Shown in pieces: positions 1-8,591 of a DNA stretch of 64,000 nt. Under the pieces are notes generated by a model. It was not told where the DNA came from, ran no database searches, and saw only the letters and a list, made by a program, of their open reading frames with translations. The stretch lies in assembly GCA_045612845.1 (NCBI GenBank), contig JAZKZV010000022.1, forward strand, positions 18,010-82,009, read 5' to 3'. The position numbers and the translations under genes were made by a program. Position 1 is the stretch's first letter. Each line of letters opens with the position of its first letter. The stretch comes from Ornithomonoglobus_A sp045612845. Lineage in GTDB: Bacteria; Bacillota; Clostridia; UBA1381.

Positions 1-16
1 GGATCGGTACATTATT

Positions 17-1834
17 ATGAAAAAAATGGCTAAAATAATAGCATCAAGTGCGATTTGTGCTGCAATGTGTACAGTAAATGTGTTCGCTGCATCATTTTCG
101 GATATACATGCAGAGCAGTATTCGTGGGCTAAAACATATATAGAGGATATGGCTGATAAGGGTCTTATAAATGGTTATGAGGACGGAACATTCAGACCGG
201 ATAATCAGGTTACTAAACTTGAGTGTATTGCACTCTTTGCAAGAGCTATGGGAGCTTTAGAAGAAACTAATGCATCAATTTTACAAAAAGCTCACGAAGA
301 ATATGATTCTATACTTCAAACATACGATTTGGGCTGGGGTCATGATGAACTTGCATATATGTTGTATAAAGGTGCTTTAACGGAATCTGACCTGAATACA
401 TATATCAGATATGTAAAGGACGAACCAATGTTAAGATACGAAGCGGCAGTTATTATTACAAAGGCTATGAATGGTGATGCTGAGGCTAAGGAACAAACTA
501 AGGTTAGTCTTGATTATACTGATGCTAAGGATATCCCATCAAATGCATTGGGTTATGTAAGCTTTGTTACCGACAATGGTATTATGAATGGTATGGACGA
601 TGGTGGATTTGAACCAAACCAATCAGTATTAAGAAGTCAGATGGCAGTTATGCTTGCACGCGTGGTAGATAAAACAGGTTATGATTACATAGAGGCAAAA
701 TTAACTGAGATTGATACACAAAATCTTACTGTTGTACTTACAGACAGATATGGAACACAGACAACATACAGCTATGACGAAAACACTAAATTTAAAATAT
801 TAGGTGCAGATGTCAAAGCAGAACATATGCTAAATAATGTTACAGTTTCATGTACAGTGCAAAATGGTAAGCTTATGAGTGCAGACTCTCTTACAGATAC
901 ATCTGACTTGACAGTAACAGGTAAATATCAGGGCAGTGCAACTTCAGGCGGTGTAGTTACAATTAGACTAACAAAGCTTGGAGAAAGCACATCAAGTACA
1001 TATATTTGTGCAAGCGATATCACTGTAAGCTACGATAGTGAACCGGCAACATTAAGATCATTTAAGAGCGGAGACGTTATAACATTAGAGCTTTCAGACG
1101 GAAAGGTATATGCAGTTAAGGGAGAAAAGCAAGAGTACAAAATAGAAAATGCAGTAATAGCATCTGTTGATATAGACGAGTATCTTTCAGTTACAATATC
1201 ACATTCAAATAGTCAGTATGATGGTATATCATTGCCTGTAAGTGATAATGCTACTGTTCAGAAAAACGGTGTAACAACAAACTTCTCCGATATATATCCC
1301 GGTGATAGAGTTACATTAACAATAAAGTATGGTGAAATTGTATCTGTTATAGCAAACTCAACACTGCAAACATTTGAGGGTACAATACAGTCAATGAATA
1401 TTTCAAACCAATCAACTATGACTGTAAAAATAAATTCTGTTGAAAAGACATACATAATTGCAAATGACACACCAATAACAAAAAATGGCGAGGATATAAC
1501 TGTATACGATTTAAGAGTTGGTGATACAGTTAAAATTACAACAGACTCAGATGCAATAACAAAAATTGTTTGCCTTGGAAGTACAATGTCAAATGATGGC
1601 AGAATCTCCGGTACAGTAACCGCTGTTAATACTGCTCTTGGCTTTGTAAATGTTATTTCAGAGGGAAATACTGTGGCAGAAACTATATTCTGTAATGATA
1701 CAAAGACAGCTTTAATTTCAACCTTAGGCACTAAAAAGACAATGTCTACCCTTAAGGTGGGTGCAGAAATTACTGCACATGGTAAAGTTACAAACGGAGC
1801 TTTTGTTGCTACATTGATTGTAATTGAAGAATAA
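17..1834 (+). CDS. SLH-domain cell-surface protein
   Basis: 605 aa exported surface protein. Residues 1-24 form a signal peptide (basic start, hydrophobic core, cleavage near VFA/AS). SLH motifs follow: a clear one at about 26-75 (FSDI..., NGYEDGTFRPDNQVT), a degenerate one at about 105-150 and a third at about 170-215 (NGIMNGMDDGGFEPN). By family knowledge these bind secondary cell-wall polymer. Residues from about 220 on are Thr/Ser-rich, beta-type repeats without a recognised enzyme domain, so the role is probably structural. The promoter and ribosome site lie at or beyond the window edge, so the start rests on the signal peptide. Shares architecture with the gene at 23879. Confidence 0.85.
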   Translation: MKKMAKIIASSAICAAMCTVNVFAASFSDIHAEQYSWAKTYIEDMADKGLINGYEDGTFRPDNQVTKLECIALFARAMGALEETNASILQKAHEEYDSILQTYDLGWGHDELAYMLYKGALTESDLNTYIRYVKDEPMLRYEAAVIITKAMNGDAEAKEQTKVSLDYTDAKDIPSNALGYVSFVTDNGIMNGMDDGGFEPNQSVLRSQMAVMLARVVDKTGYDYIEAKLTEIDTQNLTVVLTDRYGTQTTYSYDENTKFKILGADVKAEHMLNNVTVSCTVQNGKLMSADSLTDTSDLTVTGKYQGSATSGGVVTIRLTKLGESTSSTYICASDITVSYDSEPATLRSFKSGDVITLELSDGKVYAVKGEKQEYKIENAVIASVDIDEYLSVTISHSNSQYDGISLPVSDNATVQKNGVTTNFSDIYPGDRVTLTIKYGEIVSVIANSTLQTFEGTIQSMNISNQSTMTVKINSVEKTYIIANDTPITKNGEDITVYDLRVGDTVKITTDSDAITKIVCLGSTMSNDGRISGTVTAVNTALGFVNVISEGNTVAETIFCNDTKTALISTLGTKKTMSTLKVGAEITAHGKVTNGAFVATLIVIEE

Positions 1835-1845
1835 AATTTAAATAG

Positions 1846-1885
1846 ATACAGGCAGACCGGCGTAGGTGGTTTGCCTGTATTTTTA
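1846..1885 (+). terminator. Rho-independent terminator after the SLH gene
   Basis: Stem ATACAGGCA / TGCCTGTAT around a GA-rich loop, followed by a run of five T. It sits 15 bp after the SLH stop codon. Confidence 0.75.
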
Positions 1886-1993
1886 ACAGGGGCGATATAA
1901 TGCAAAGGATTACATTATACCCTTTATCAGCCTCGCAATATAGTGCGTATTTACTATATGACAGTTCGAGGGCGGAAAGGCTGTGAAATTAAA

Positions 1994-3184
1994 ATGATTG
2001 TTGCAATAATTGGCGGAGGTGCGTCAGGTCTTGTGGCGGCTTTAGCTGCAGCAAAAAATGGTGCAGAAGTTACCATTTACGAGAGATGTGATAGGGTTGG
2101 TAAGAAAATCCTCTCAACAGGTAACGGTCGCTGTAACATGACTAATATAAATGCAGATGTAAAAAATTATCATGGTAATAGTGTAAGTTTTATAAATGGT
2201 GTAAAATCGCGTTTTTGGGTCGATGAAACATTAAACTTTTTCGAAGAGCTTGGCTTGTTGTATAAGGTTGAGGAAGAGGGGAGAGTATACCCGTATTCTG
2301 ACACAGCAACATCGGTGCTTGATGTTTTAAGAAACGAAGTGAAACGAACAGGGATATCCGTAGAAGAAAACTTTGAAGTTAAGGAACTTAAAAAATACAA
2401 AAACGGATTTGAAATAATCTCGTATAATGGCAAAAGTTGTTATTGTGAAAGAGCCATTATAGCAACGGGAGGAAAAGCAGCTCCTTCGTTAGGTTCAAAC
2501 GGTAGCGGATATGATATTGCAAGAGCGGTAGGGCATACAGTTACACAACTATATCCGTCGCTTGTGCAATTAAAAACAGAGGGGGATACTGCAAAGAAGC
2601 TTAAGGGCTTGAGATTGCAGTGTGGTGTATCGGTAAATGATGCAAAAACAGAAGGAGAAATATTATTTACTGACTATGGATTATCGGGTATTTCTGTTTT
2701 TGATATGTCTGCATATTCAAAAGCAGGCGATATTTTAAAATTAGATATTATGCCTCAATATTCATATGATGATGTATATCATATGATAGATAAAAGAGCT
2801 AAAAATATGCCGGATTGTGAAATGGAAAACTTCTTTGTGGGCATGTTAAATAAAAGAGTTGGACAAGTATTCCTAAAAAATATCGGAATTGTTCCTTTGT
2901 CAAGAAAAGCAGATACTCTTACCCAAAAGGAAATAAGAAATATTGCAAATTCTTTAAAAGCGTGGAAATTTGATATCTGCGGAACAATGTCATGGAACAA
3001 TGCACAGGTAACACGCGGTGGCATAAATACCGATGAGGTAAATCCTGACACATTAGAATCCAAAAAACAAAAAGGTCTGTACTTTTGTGGCGAAATTTTG
3101 GATATTGATGGTGATTGCGGAGGTTATAATCTTCAGTGGGCATGGTCGTCGGGATATATCGCAGGCATTGAAAGTGCAAAATAA
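1994..3184 (+). CDS. HI0933-family FAD-dependent oxidoreductase (BaiN/RdsA-like)
   Basis: About 396 aa flavoprotein of the HI0933 family (NAD(P)/FAD-dependent oxidoreductase, 'aminoacetone oxidase family'). Visible features are an N-terminal dinucleotide-binding GGGASG, the family signature GNGRCNMTN, a central TGGKAAPSLGSNGSG motif and the C-terminal FAD-site block FCGEILDIDGDCGGYNLQWA. The frame is open 17 codons further upstream, but the start is placed at ATG 1994 because MIVAIIGGG is the normal N-terminus and CGGAAAGG lies just upstream. The substrate is unknown; some family members act on bile-acid intermediates, which cannot be inferred here. The leader resembles that of recN (see findings). 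Confidence 0.9.
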   Translation: MIVAIIGGGASGLVAALAAAKNGAEVTIYERCDRVGKKILSTGNGRCNMTNINADVKNYHGNSVSFINGVKSRFWVDETLNFFEELGLLYKVEEEGRVYPYSDTATSVLDVLRNEVKRTGISVEENFEVKELKKYKNGFEIISYNGKSCYCERAIIATGGKAAPSLGSNGSGYDIARAVGHTVTQLYPSLVQLKTEGDTAKKLKGLRLQCGVSVNDAKTEGEILFTDYGLSGISVFDMSAYSKAGDILKLDIMPQYSYDDVYHMIDKRAKNMPDCEMENFFVGMLNKRVGQVFLKNIGIVPLSRKADTLTQKEIRNIANSLKAWKFDICGTMSWNNAQVTRGGINTDEVNPDTLESKKQKGLYFCGEILDIDGDCGGYNLQWAWSSGYIAGIESAK

Positions 3185-3205
3185 TATAAGGAGATTTAAT
3201 TAACA

Positions 3206-3769
3206 ATGAGACAAGGTGTAAAAATAACAATTCCATATCAATTTTTCTATATTATCATGCAGCATTTGGCAGGTTGCGGTGTTACATTCGTTTTAATGAT
3301 GGTATTTTCATGGTGTTTTGGTGTAACGCCGCTTAAGGAAATTGCATCAGTGATTTTTATGTTGATATATGGTCTTATATTGTACTGTGCGGCAAATGAG
3401 CTTGCAATTCAGGATAATAAACCATATACACCACTTAAACCACATGTATTCAAATCTTTTTTATGGGGTATTACAATATGTTTAATTACATTCCTTACAT
3501 ATGTTTTATATAATTACTCATGGGGACTGTATGATTTTCAAAACGGTGCGACCTTTGCGCTCACAATTTGTTCCAACGTTATTTTTTCATTCTGGACATA
3601 TCCGTATGTGGGCATAATCGGTGCAAGTAGAGGTTATGTAATGATGTATTCGTTTGTATTTTGGATAATTGTTCCGATAGCATCGTGTATGTTAGGATAT
3701 ATCGCAGGCTGCAGAGGCTTTTTATTGCAGGAAGTTATACGAAAGTTTGTATACAAAAAAGACAAATAA
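3206..3769 (+). CDS. Small integral membrane protein, unknown function
   Basis: 187 aa with about four or five hydrophobic segments (roughly residues 8-30, 35-55, 75-95, 108-130 and 145-165) and a Lys-rich cytoplasmic tail. TAAGGAGAT precedes ATG 3206 at good spacing. It lies 21 bp after the flavoprotein gene and may share its transcript. I do not recognise a family; the pattern suggests a membrane-embedded accessory or stress protein rather than a transporter. Confidence 0.7.
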   Translation: MRQGVKITIPYQFFYIIMQHLAGCGVTFVLMMVFSWCFGVTPLKEIASVIFMLIYGLILYCAANELAIQDNKPYTPLKPHVFKSFLWGITICLITFLTYVLYNYSWGLYDFQNGATFALTICSNVIFSFWTYPYVGIIGASRGYVMMYSFVFWIIVPIASCMLGYIAGCRGFLLQEVIRKFVYKKDK

Positions 3770-3797
3770 TTGTAGTATTATTGTAATGGTATCGTTA

Positions 3798-3826
3798 TTG
3801 ACTATTGATAATAAATGTTATATAAT
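3798..3826 (+). promoter_or_regulatory. Sigma-A-type promoter for the zinc-ribbon/YARHG gene
   Basis: TTGACT (3798-3803), 17-bp spacer, TATAAT (3821-3826), 45 bp before the start codon of the next gene. Confidence 0.75.
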
Positions 3827-3870
3827 TTAAAATGATAACAGTTGATTTATTTTAGAATGGGGGTAGTTTT

Positions 3871-5004
3871 ATGCTATGTAATAAATGCGGGGCACAGATA
3901 GACGATAATGCTGTAGAATGTGAATTTTGCGGCGAGAAGTTTGTTGAGGCTTCAGTTGTTGAAGATGATTTTGAGCAAACCGTCCCTGTAGTCGAGCAAC
4001 GTTCGACTCATGAGATTTTTGAAGAAAACAAGCAAAGACGTAAAATTCAGACAGAGAAAATAACAGATGAAAAACAACAGCAATTGACTGAAATTAACGC
4101 AAGACGTGAACAAAAAAGAAAACGCGAGCAACGTAAAAAAGTAATTTTTGTTGTTATTTTATGTGCTATTATAGCTGTAGCAGCAGGAATTGGTGCATAT
4201 ATGCTAAAAGACAGTATTAAGCCTGGGGTTGTTATTCCATCGCCGACACCTGTTGTAACACCAACACCTGCACCGTTGCCAACAAGCACTCCAACACCAC
4301 AGGTAGCAACGCCTGTACCAACTCAGAGTAATGTTGTTAATAATAAATCAAATCCTGGTGTTGTTCAACAAGCTGATAATACACAAGCAAAATCACCGGC
4401 TAAAACTCCGGCACCATCTAATACTCAATCGGCTGACAAACCAAGCAGAAAGGGAACTGGTGCGTCAACATATAAAACATCAGCAACAACAAGCGGTATT
4501 ACAACTTCGAAACTTAACTCAAAGCTTGCTGTGGGCGGAGTTGTTACATTCGACAGTAATACAAACAGACAAATAATGTCGTTTGAAATCGATAATAAGA
4601 CATACTATGCGTATGTTTCTGAGGGAAGTGTATCATCTCAAATTAACGGTAAATATATAACACTCAGTGCAGAGCCTACAGAACAGACATATAATGGTTC
4701 TACAATTTATGATATAACAAGCTTAACTTATTATGATGCAGATGGATACGTAATTCCTGATTCCGGAATAAGATATCTTACAAAGAATGAGCTTTCTCAG
4801 TTGTCTAAAAAACAACTTGGTATTGCAAGAAATGAAATATATGCAAGACATGGAAGAGCATTTAAAACAAAAGAATACAGCGATTACTTTAGATCCAAAT
4901 CATGGTACAAAGAAAACCCTAAGTATAATTATAACAACGAGGCTGTAAATTTAAATGAAATTGAGCTTAAAAATGCATATTTAATACTTTCGCTTGAGGG
5001 TTAA
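3871..5004 (+). CDS. Membrane-anchored zinc-ribbon protein with YARHG domain
   Basis: 377 aa modular protein. Residues 1-22 form a zinc ribbon (CNKCG...CEFCG). A charged, Lys/Arg/Gln-rich helix spans about 45-88, one transmembrane helix about 90-110, a Pro/Thr-rich linker about 115-210, then a beta-rich extracytoplasmic region. At about 305-350 lies a YARHG domain (ARNEIYARHG, then F.S..WY). The topology implies a cytoplasmic zinc ribbon and an external YARHG domain of unknown role, probably at the cell wall. It has its own promoter, a GGGGG ribosome site and a terminator, so it is monocistronic. Confidence 0.8.
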   Translation: MLCNKCGAQIDDNAVECEFCGEKFVEASVVEDDFEQTVPVVEQRSTHEIFEENKQRRKIQTEKITDEKQQQLTEINARREQKRKREQRKKVIFVVILCAIIAVAAGIGAYMLKDSIKPGVVIPSPTPVVTPTPAPLPTSTPTPQVATPVPTQSNVVNNKSNPGVVQQADNTQAKSPAKTPAPSNTQSADKPSRKGTGASTYKTSATTSGITTSKLNSKLAVGGVVTFDSNTNRQIMSFEIDNKTYYAYVSEGSVSSQINGKYITLSAEPTEQTYNGSTIYDITSLTYYDADGYVIPDSGIRYLTKNELSQLSKKQLGIARNEIYARHGRAFKTKEYSDYFRSKSWYKENPKYNYNNEAVNLNEIELKNAYLILSLEG

Positions 5005-5023
5005 ACATTTATTATAACAAATT

Positions 5024-5062
5024 ATAATAGAAAAACAACATAAAGGTTGTTTTTCTATTTGT
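5024..5062 (+). terminator. Rho-independent terminator
   Basis: Stem ATAGAAAAACAAC / GTTGTTTTTCTAT with loop ATAAAG, just after the YARHG-domain gene. Confidence 0.75.
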
Positions 5063-5090
5063 TTGTTACATATAAATAGTTATATACAAT
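5063..5090 (+). promoter_or_regulatory. Putative promoter of mntP
   Basis: TTGTTA, 16-bp spacer, TACAAT, 22 bp before the GTG start. No yybP-ykoY manganese riboswitch is visible in this short leader. Confidence 0.45.
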
Positions 5091-5112
5091 ATATGTAATG
5101 GAGGATTATTAA

Positions 5113-5667
5113 GTGGATTTTTTGTCGGTTTTAGTTCTTGCAATTGCACTTGCTATGGATGCTTTTGGAGTAAGCGTTACGGACGGAATTGTTTTAAAAG
5201 AGGTCAAGCTTAGAAATGCAATTAAAATAGGTCTTTTCTTCGGTGTATTTCAATTTATTATGCCATGTATTGGTAGTTTTTTGGCGGAATTTGCTATGGA
5301 CTATATAGAGGCTATAGACCATTGGATTGCATTTGTTTTGCTCGTTTTCTTGGGTGTTAAAATGATTGCTGATTCCAGAAATGAAGAAAAAGAGGTTTCC
5401 GAAAATCCTCTCGGTTTTTCTGTTTTAACTATGATGGCAGTAGCAACGAGTATAGATGCTCTCGCTGCAGGTATAACTATTGCAGCAGTTGGCAGTCCGA
5501 TACTTGTCCCGTCTATAATTATAGGTATAGTCGCGTTCCTATTTTCTTTTGCAGGAATATATATTGGTAATAAATTTGGTGATATTTTAGCGGGTAATGC
5601 AGAAGTTATCGGCGGTTCTATGTTGATTATAATTGGTGTAAAAACACTAATTGAACACCTGCTTTAA
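5113..5667 (+). CDS. mntP: Manganese efflux pump MntP
   Basis: 184 aa, the usual length for MntP (DUF204/LysE superfamily), which exports Mn(II) across the cytoplasmic membrane. Six hydrophobic helices are visible. The family's two conserved aspartate-bearing helices are present: LAIALAMDAFGVS near residue 15 and VATSIDALAAG near residue 116. The start is GTG at 5113 behind TGGAGGA at 5099-5105. It is separated from the next gene by 38 bp, within which that gene's own promoter lies. Confidence 0.92.
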   Translation: MDFLSVLVLAIALAMDAFGVSVTDGIVLKEVKLRNAIKIGLFFGVFQFIMPCIGSFLAEFAMDYIEAIDHWIAFVLLVFLGVKMIADSRNEEKEVSENPLGFSVLTMMAVATSIDALAAGITIAAVGSPILVPSIIIGIVAFLFSFAGIYIGNKFGDILAGNAEVIGGSMLIIIGVKTLIEHLL

Positions 5668-5679
5668 ATATGGTATAAT
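5651..5679 (+). promoter_or_regulatory. Promoter of the phosphofructokinase gene
   Basis: TTGAAC (5651-5656), inside the 3' end of mntP, 17-bp spacer, TATAAT (5674-5679). Confidence 0.65.
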
Positions 5680-5705
5680 TATAATATAAACAAAGGAGAT
5701 AAAAA

Positions 5706-6926
5706 ATGATTGGTAATATTATTGTAGGACAATCCGGAGGTCCAACTGCTGCAATAAATTCGAGTCTTGCAGGAGTATTTAGTGCAGCAAAAAAAGCCGG
5801 TTGCAAGCGTATATTGGGTATGCTTAACGGAATTGAAGGCTTATTAAATGAACGTGTAATTGATATGAGTGATTATATCCGCGGAGAAGAGGAAATTGAG
5901 CTTTTAAAGCGTACACCATCATCATATTTAGGAAGCTGCAGATATAAGCTTCCGTCGTATGAGAATAATGAAAATGTATATCAAACAATATTTAATATAC
6001 TAAAAAAACTTGATGTAAAGCATTTCTTCTACATAGGTGGCAACGACTCCATGGATACAATTAAAAAGCTTTCTCAGTATGCAAAATCAATTAACAGTGA
6101 TATTACATTCATGGGAGTACCAAAGACTATAGATAACGACCTGGCAGCTACCGACCATACCCCTGGTTATGGAAGTGCCGCAAAATACATTGCATCTTCT
6201 ATGAAAGAAATAATACTCGATTCCAGTGTGTATACGTTAGATGCAGTTACTATTGTAGAGATTATGGGTAGAAATGCCGGTTGGCTAACTGCTTCGGCTG
6301 CTCTTGCCAAAACAGGTGAGGGAATAGGTCCTGACCTTATATATCTTCCTGAACATCCGTTTAACTACGAAAAATTCCTTGCAGATATAATGGAAGTAAA
6401 AAAGAGAAAACCATCAATAATTATAGCACTTTCCGAGGGTGTACGCGACGAAAACGGAACATATATAAGCCAGGCAGAAGATGCTGCAGTTGATGCTTTT
6501 GGACACAAGATGCTTGGTAATACTGCTTTGTATTTATCAGACAAAGTTTCTAAAGATTTAAAGATAAAAGCAAGAGGCATTATCCTTTCCACATTGCAAA
6601 GATGTGCTTCACATATTTGTTCAAAAACGGATATTGATGAGGCTTTTGATGCAGGCGCAATGGCGTTTGTATCTGCATCAAATGGCGAAACAGGAAAAAT
6701 GGCTGTATTTAAGAGAACAAGTAATAATCCGTATGAAATTGTTGTTGATACATGCGATATAAATGATATTGCAAACGTCGAAAGACAGGTCCCTGTTGAA
6801 TGGATAACAGAAAATGGTACAAATGTTTCTGATGAATTTATCGCCTATGCAAGACCTCTTATTATGGGTGAGATAACGCCGGTTATGGAAAATGGTGTTC
6901 CAAAACACATAAAAAGTATAGTATAA
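5706..6926 (+). CDS. 6-phosphofructokinase, probably pyrophosphate-dependent
   Basis: 406 aa PFK-family enzyme that phosphorylates fructose-6-phosphate to the 1,6-bisphosphate. The N-terminus has GQSGGPTAAIN. The phosphoryl-donor motif is GGNDSMDT at about residue 113, and the catalytic block PKTIDNDL follows at about 139. An Asp in place of Gly after GG(D/N), together with Lys in the PKTIDND motif, is the established signature of PPi-utilising PFKs, so PPi is the inferred donor. A typical ribosome site (AAAGGAG) precedes ATG 5706. It ends at a strong bidirectional terminator. Confidence 0.88.
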   Translation: MIGNIIVGQSGGPTAAINSSLAGVFSAAKKAGCKRILGMLNGIEGLLNERVIDMSDYIRGEEEIELLKRTPSSYLGSCRYKLPSYENNENVYQTIFNILKKLDVKHFFYIGGNDSMDTIKKLSQYAKSINSDITFMGVPKTIDNDLAATDHTPGYGSAAKYIASSMKEIILDSSVYTLDAVTIVEIMGRNAGWLTASAALAKTGEGIGPDLIYLPEHPFNYEKFLADIMEVKKRKPSIIIALSEGVRDENGTYISQAEDAAVDAFGHKMLGNTALYLSDKVSKDLKIKARGIILSTLQRCASHICSKTDIDEAFDAGAMAFVSASNGETGKMAVFKRTSNNPYEIVVDTCDINDIANVERQVPVEWITENGTNVSDEFIAYARPLIMGEITPVMENGVPKHIKSIV

Positions 6927-6927
6927 T

Positions 6928-6963
6928 AAAAAAACAAACCATCATGAAGATGGTTTGTTTATT
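6928..6963. terminator. Bidirectional terminator
   Basis: Perfect 12-bp stem AAACAAACCATC / GATGGTTTGTTT with loop ATGAA, flanked by A and T tracts. It serves the convergent PFK gene and the ASRT-family operon. Confidence 0.85.
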
Positions 6964-6978
6964 TATGTATATAATCAA

Positions 6979-7344
6979 TTAAAAACCATAACCTGCAAGA
7001 CTGTAATAAGCCATGTTTGTTTGTCTTACGTCTAATCTGCCGAAGCAAGCACATACAGGAACGTCTGATATAACATGTATTGCATATTGACCAAAAGGAA
7101 TTTGATATTGTTCTTTTCCGATTGGCTTGTCTAAACGCAAGCATGTTGTTCTTTCTGCATTAAGGTCTATTGTTATATTATCATATGCAGGTTTATCCTC
7201 GAATATAATCTTAATTCTGATATGAGCATCTTTTTTACCTACATTAGTAATCATTAGAGCTTCATGTCCTTGAAATTCAGGGTTATCACCTGCAGGAGGT
7301 AAATCTCCATCACAGAAAACCCAATTCTTTTTACCGTTTTTCAT
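6979..7344 (-). CDS. Sensory rhodopsin transducer (ASRT) family protein
   Basis: 121 aa single-domain protein. The pattern W.FCDGDLPP near the N-terminus, the GHEAL..TNVG...AHI core and the C-terminal RLDVRQTN..YYSLAG match the PF07100 family, whose type member is the soluble transducer of the Anabaena sensory rhodopsin. The family is a small beta-sandwich thought to bind small molecules. No rhodopsin gene is nearby, so a ligand-binding role linked to the upstream hydrolase genes is the better inference. It is the third gene of an operon, 19 bp after the M24 gene, with AAAGGAG 7 bp before ATG. Confidence 0.82.
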   Translation of the reverse strand: MKNGKKNWVFCDGDLPPAGDNPEFQGHEALMITNVGKKDAHIRIKIIFEDKPAYDNITIDLNAERTTCLRLDKPIGKEQYQIPFGQYAIHVISDVPVCACFGRLDVRQTNMAYYSLAGYGF

Positions 7345-7363
7345 ATTTTTATCTCCTTTATAA

Positions 7364-8536
7364 TTATTTTACGTAGTTAAATAATTCTTCTTCGAATTCA
7401 GGGCATAGAGGTTCAGCACCGTTTTCTGTTATAACGTAGCATGTTTCAACTCTTAGACCGTGAAGTGTCGGATGACCAAAGAAACTTACGTCAACGTTAA
7501 CAATCATGTTCTTTTCTAATACATCTTCACTGTTTGGACCAAAGAATGGAGCCTCTGCTTCCATAAGACCCATTGTGTGAGCAAATGGACATACGATATA
7601 CTTCAAGTATCCGCCCTTTTCGTATAATACTCTGCCGGCAGCATCTATTTCTTTACCTGAATTGCCAATCTTAAGCATATCCTTAACATCTCTCATAACT
7701 TCAATCATATCTACAAGACATTTTCTTTGTTCAGGAGTATATTCACCGCTTACAGGAACTGTATGACCGAATGTTCCGGCATAACCGTTAATACGTGGAG
7801 CGATACCAAGCATAACCATTTCGCCATTTTCCATTACTTTGTTTGTAGCTGTAGGAACAACTGCGTTTGAACGTACACCACTACCAACGATTGTTTGATA
7901 TGCGAAGCTATTTGCACCGTTTGCGCGGCAAACTGCCTCACCTGCAGCAGCAACTTCGTATTCCTTGTTGCCAGCCTTAACTTTTTCCATCATAGCCTTG
8001 TATGCTTCGTAGCAAAGCTTTGTAGCGGTTCTTGCTTGTTCAACTTCCCAGTCGCTCTTTACGAATCTGAATTTTAAGAAGTCGTCAGTAAGGTCGATTA
8101 CATCGCAACCCTCAAAGCCTTTAACAAGGTCTTGGTGTACTGCATATGGCATATCGTTTGTACCGATAAGACCAACTCTCTTAACAGGGAATTTCTTGTT
8201 TAGCTCTTCGAACAATTCCTCAAAACCGATAATTGTAGCAAGAGGATATTCTTCGTCAGGAACCATAAATACCTTAAAGCATCTTGTGTCATGAATTGCA
8301 GATGACTGCTTTGCAAAAGGCTCACTCTCAGGTCCACCTAAAAGCATAGTAGTTCCGTCTCTACCTACTAAAACAGCACCTTTTTCAAATTGACCAACCC
8401 AACCTGTAAGATACCAACCGTTAGCAACGTTTAATTCATCAAAATAGATGATTGCAATGTCAGTGTCTTTCTCATTAAGAAGTTTTACAACTTTGTCAAC
8501 TCTTTTCTTTGTTTCTTCTTGATTGTAATAAGACAT
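7364..8536 (-). CDS. M24-family protein, creatinase-like, lacking metal ligands
   Basis: 390 aa with the creatinase/aminopeptidase P two-domain layout: N-terminal creatinase_N domain (about 1-150) and C-terminal pita-bread fold (about 165-385). Aligned by eye to aminopeptidase P (LIDAG...AGDITRT), the first two metal-binding aspartates are absent: the block reads MVMLGIAPRINGYAGTFGHT. The later His (FAHTMG) and the final Glu (LRVET) remain, but the EPG glutamate is replaced (VNVDVSF). Loss of the aspartates also occurs in metal-independent creatinase. A C-N hydrolase on a small substrate is therefore more likely than a proline peptidase, although annotation pipelines would call it Xaa-Pro peptidase. 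Middle gene of the M81-M24-ASRT operon; strong AAAGGAGG site. Confidence 0.8.
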   Translation of the reverse strand: MSYYNQEETKKRVDKVVKLLNEKDTDIAIIYFDELNVANGWYLTGWVGQFEKGAVLVGRDGTTMLLGGPESEPFAKQSSAIHDTRCFKVFMVPDEEYPLATIIGFEELFEELNKKFPVKRVGLIGTNDMPYAVHQDLVKGFEGCDVIDLTDDFLKFRFVKSDWEVEQARTATKLCYEAYKAMMEKVKAGNKEYEVAAAGEAVCRANGANSFAYQTIVGSGVRSNAVVPTATNKVMENGEMVMLGIAPRINGYAGTFGHTVPVSGEYTPEQRKCLVDMIEVMRDVKDMLKIGNSGKEIDAAGRVLYEKGGYLKYIVCPFAHTMGLMEAEAPFFGPNSEDVLEKNMIVNVDVSFFGHPTLHGLRVETCYVITENGAEPLCPEFEEELFNYVK

Positions 8537-8591
8537 TATTTTGTCCTCCTTTATAAAAATTTACTTAAGTTAATATATATAATATTCAAAC

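Noticed and set aside
1258..1905. 215-codon open frame antisense to the SLH gene
   Set aside because: Covers the SLH gene's 3' end and terminator; hydrophobic repetitive translation without a start signal. A shadow of the real gene.
4200..4450. Pro/Thr-rich repeats as a CRISPR or satellite
   Set aside because: Irregular codon-level repeats within a protein linker, not conserved direct repeats with spacers.
5005..5112. yybP-ykoY manganese riboswitch before mntP
   Set aside because: The only structure present is the upstream gene's terminator; the mntP leader is too short and lacks the motif.
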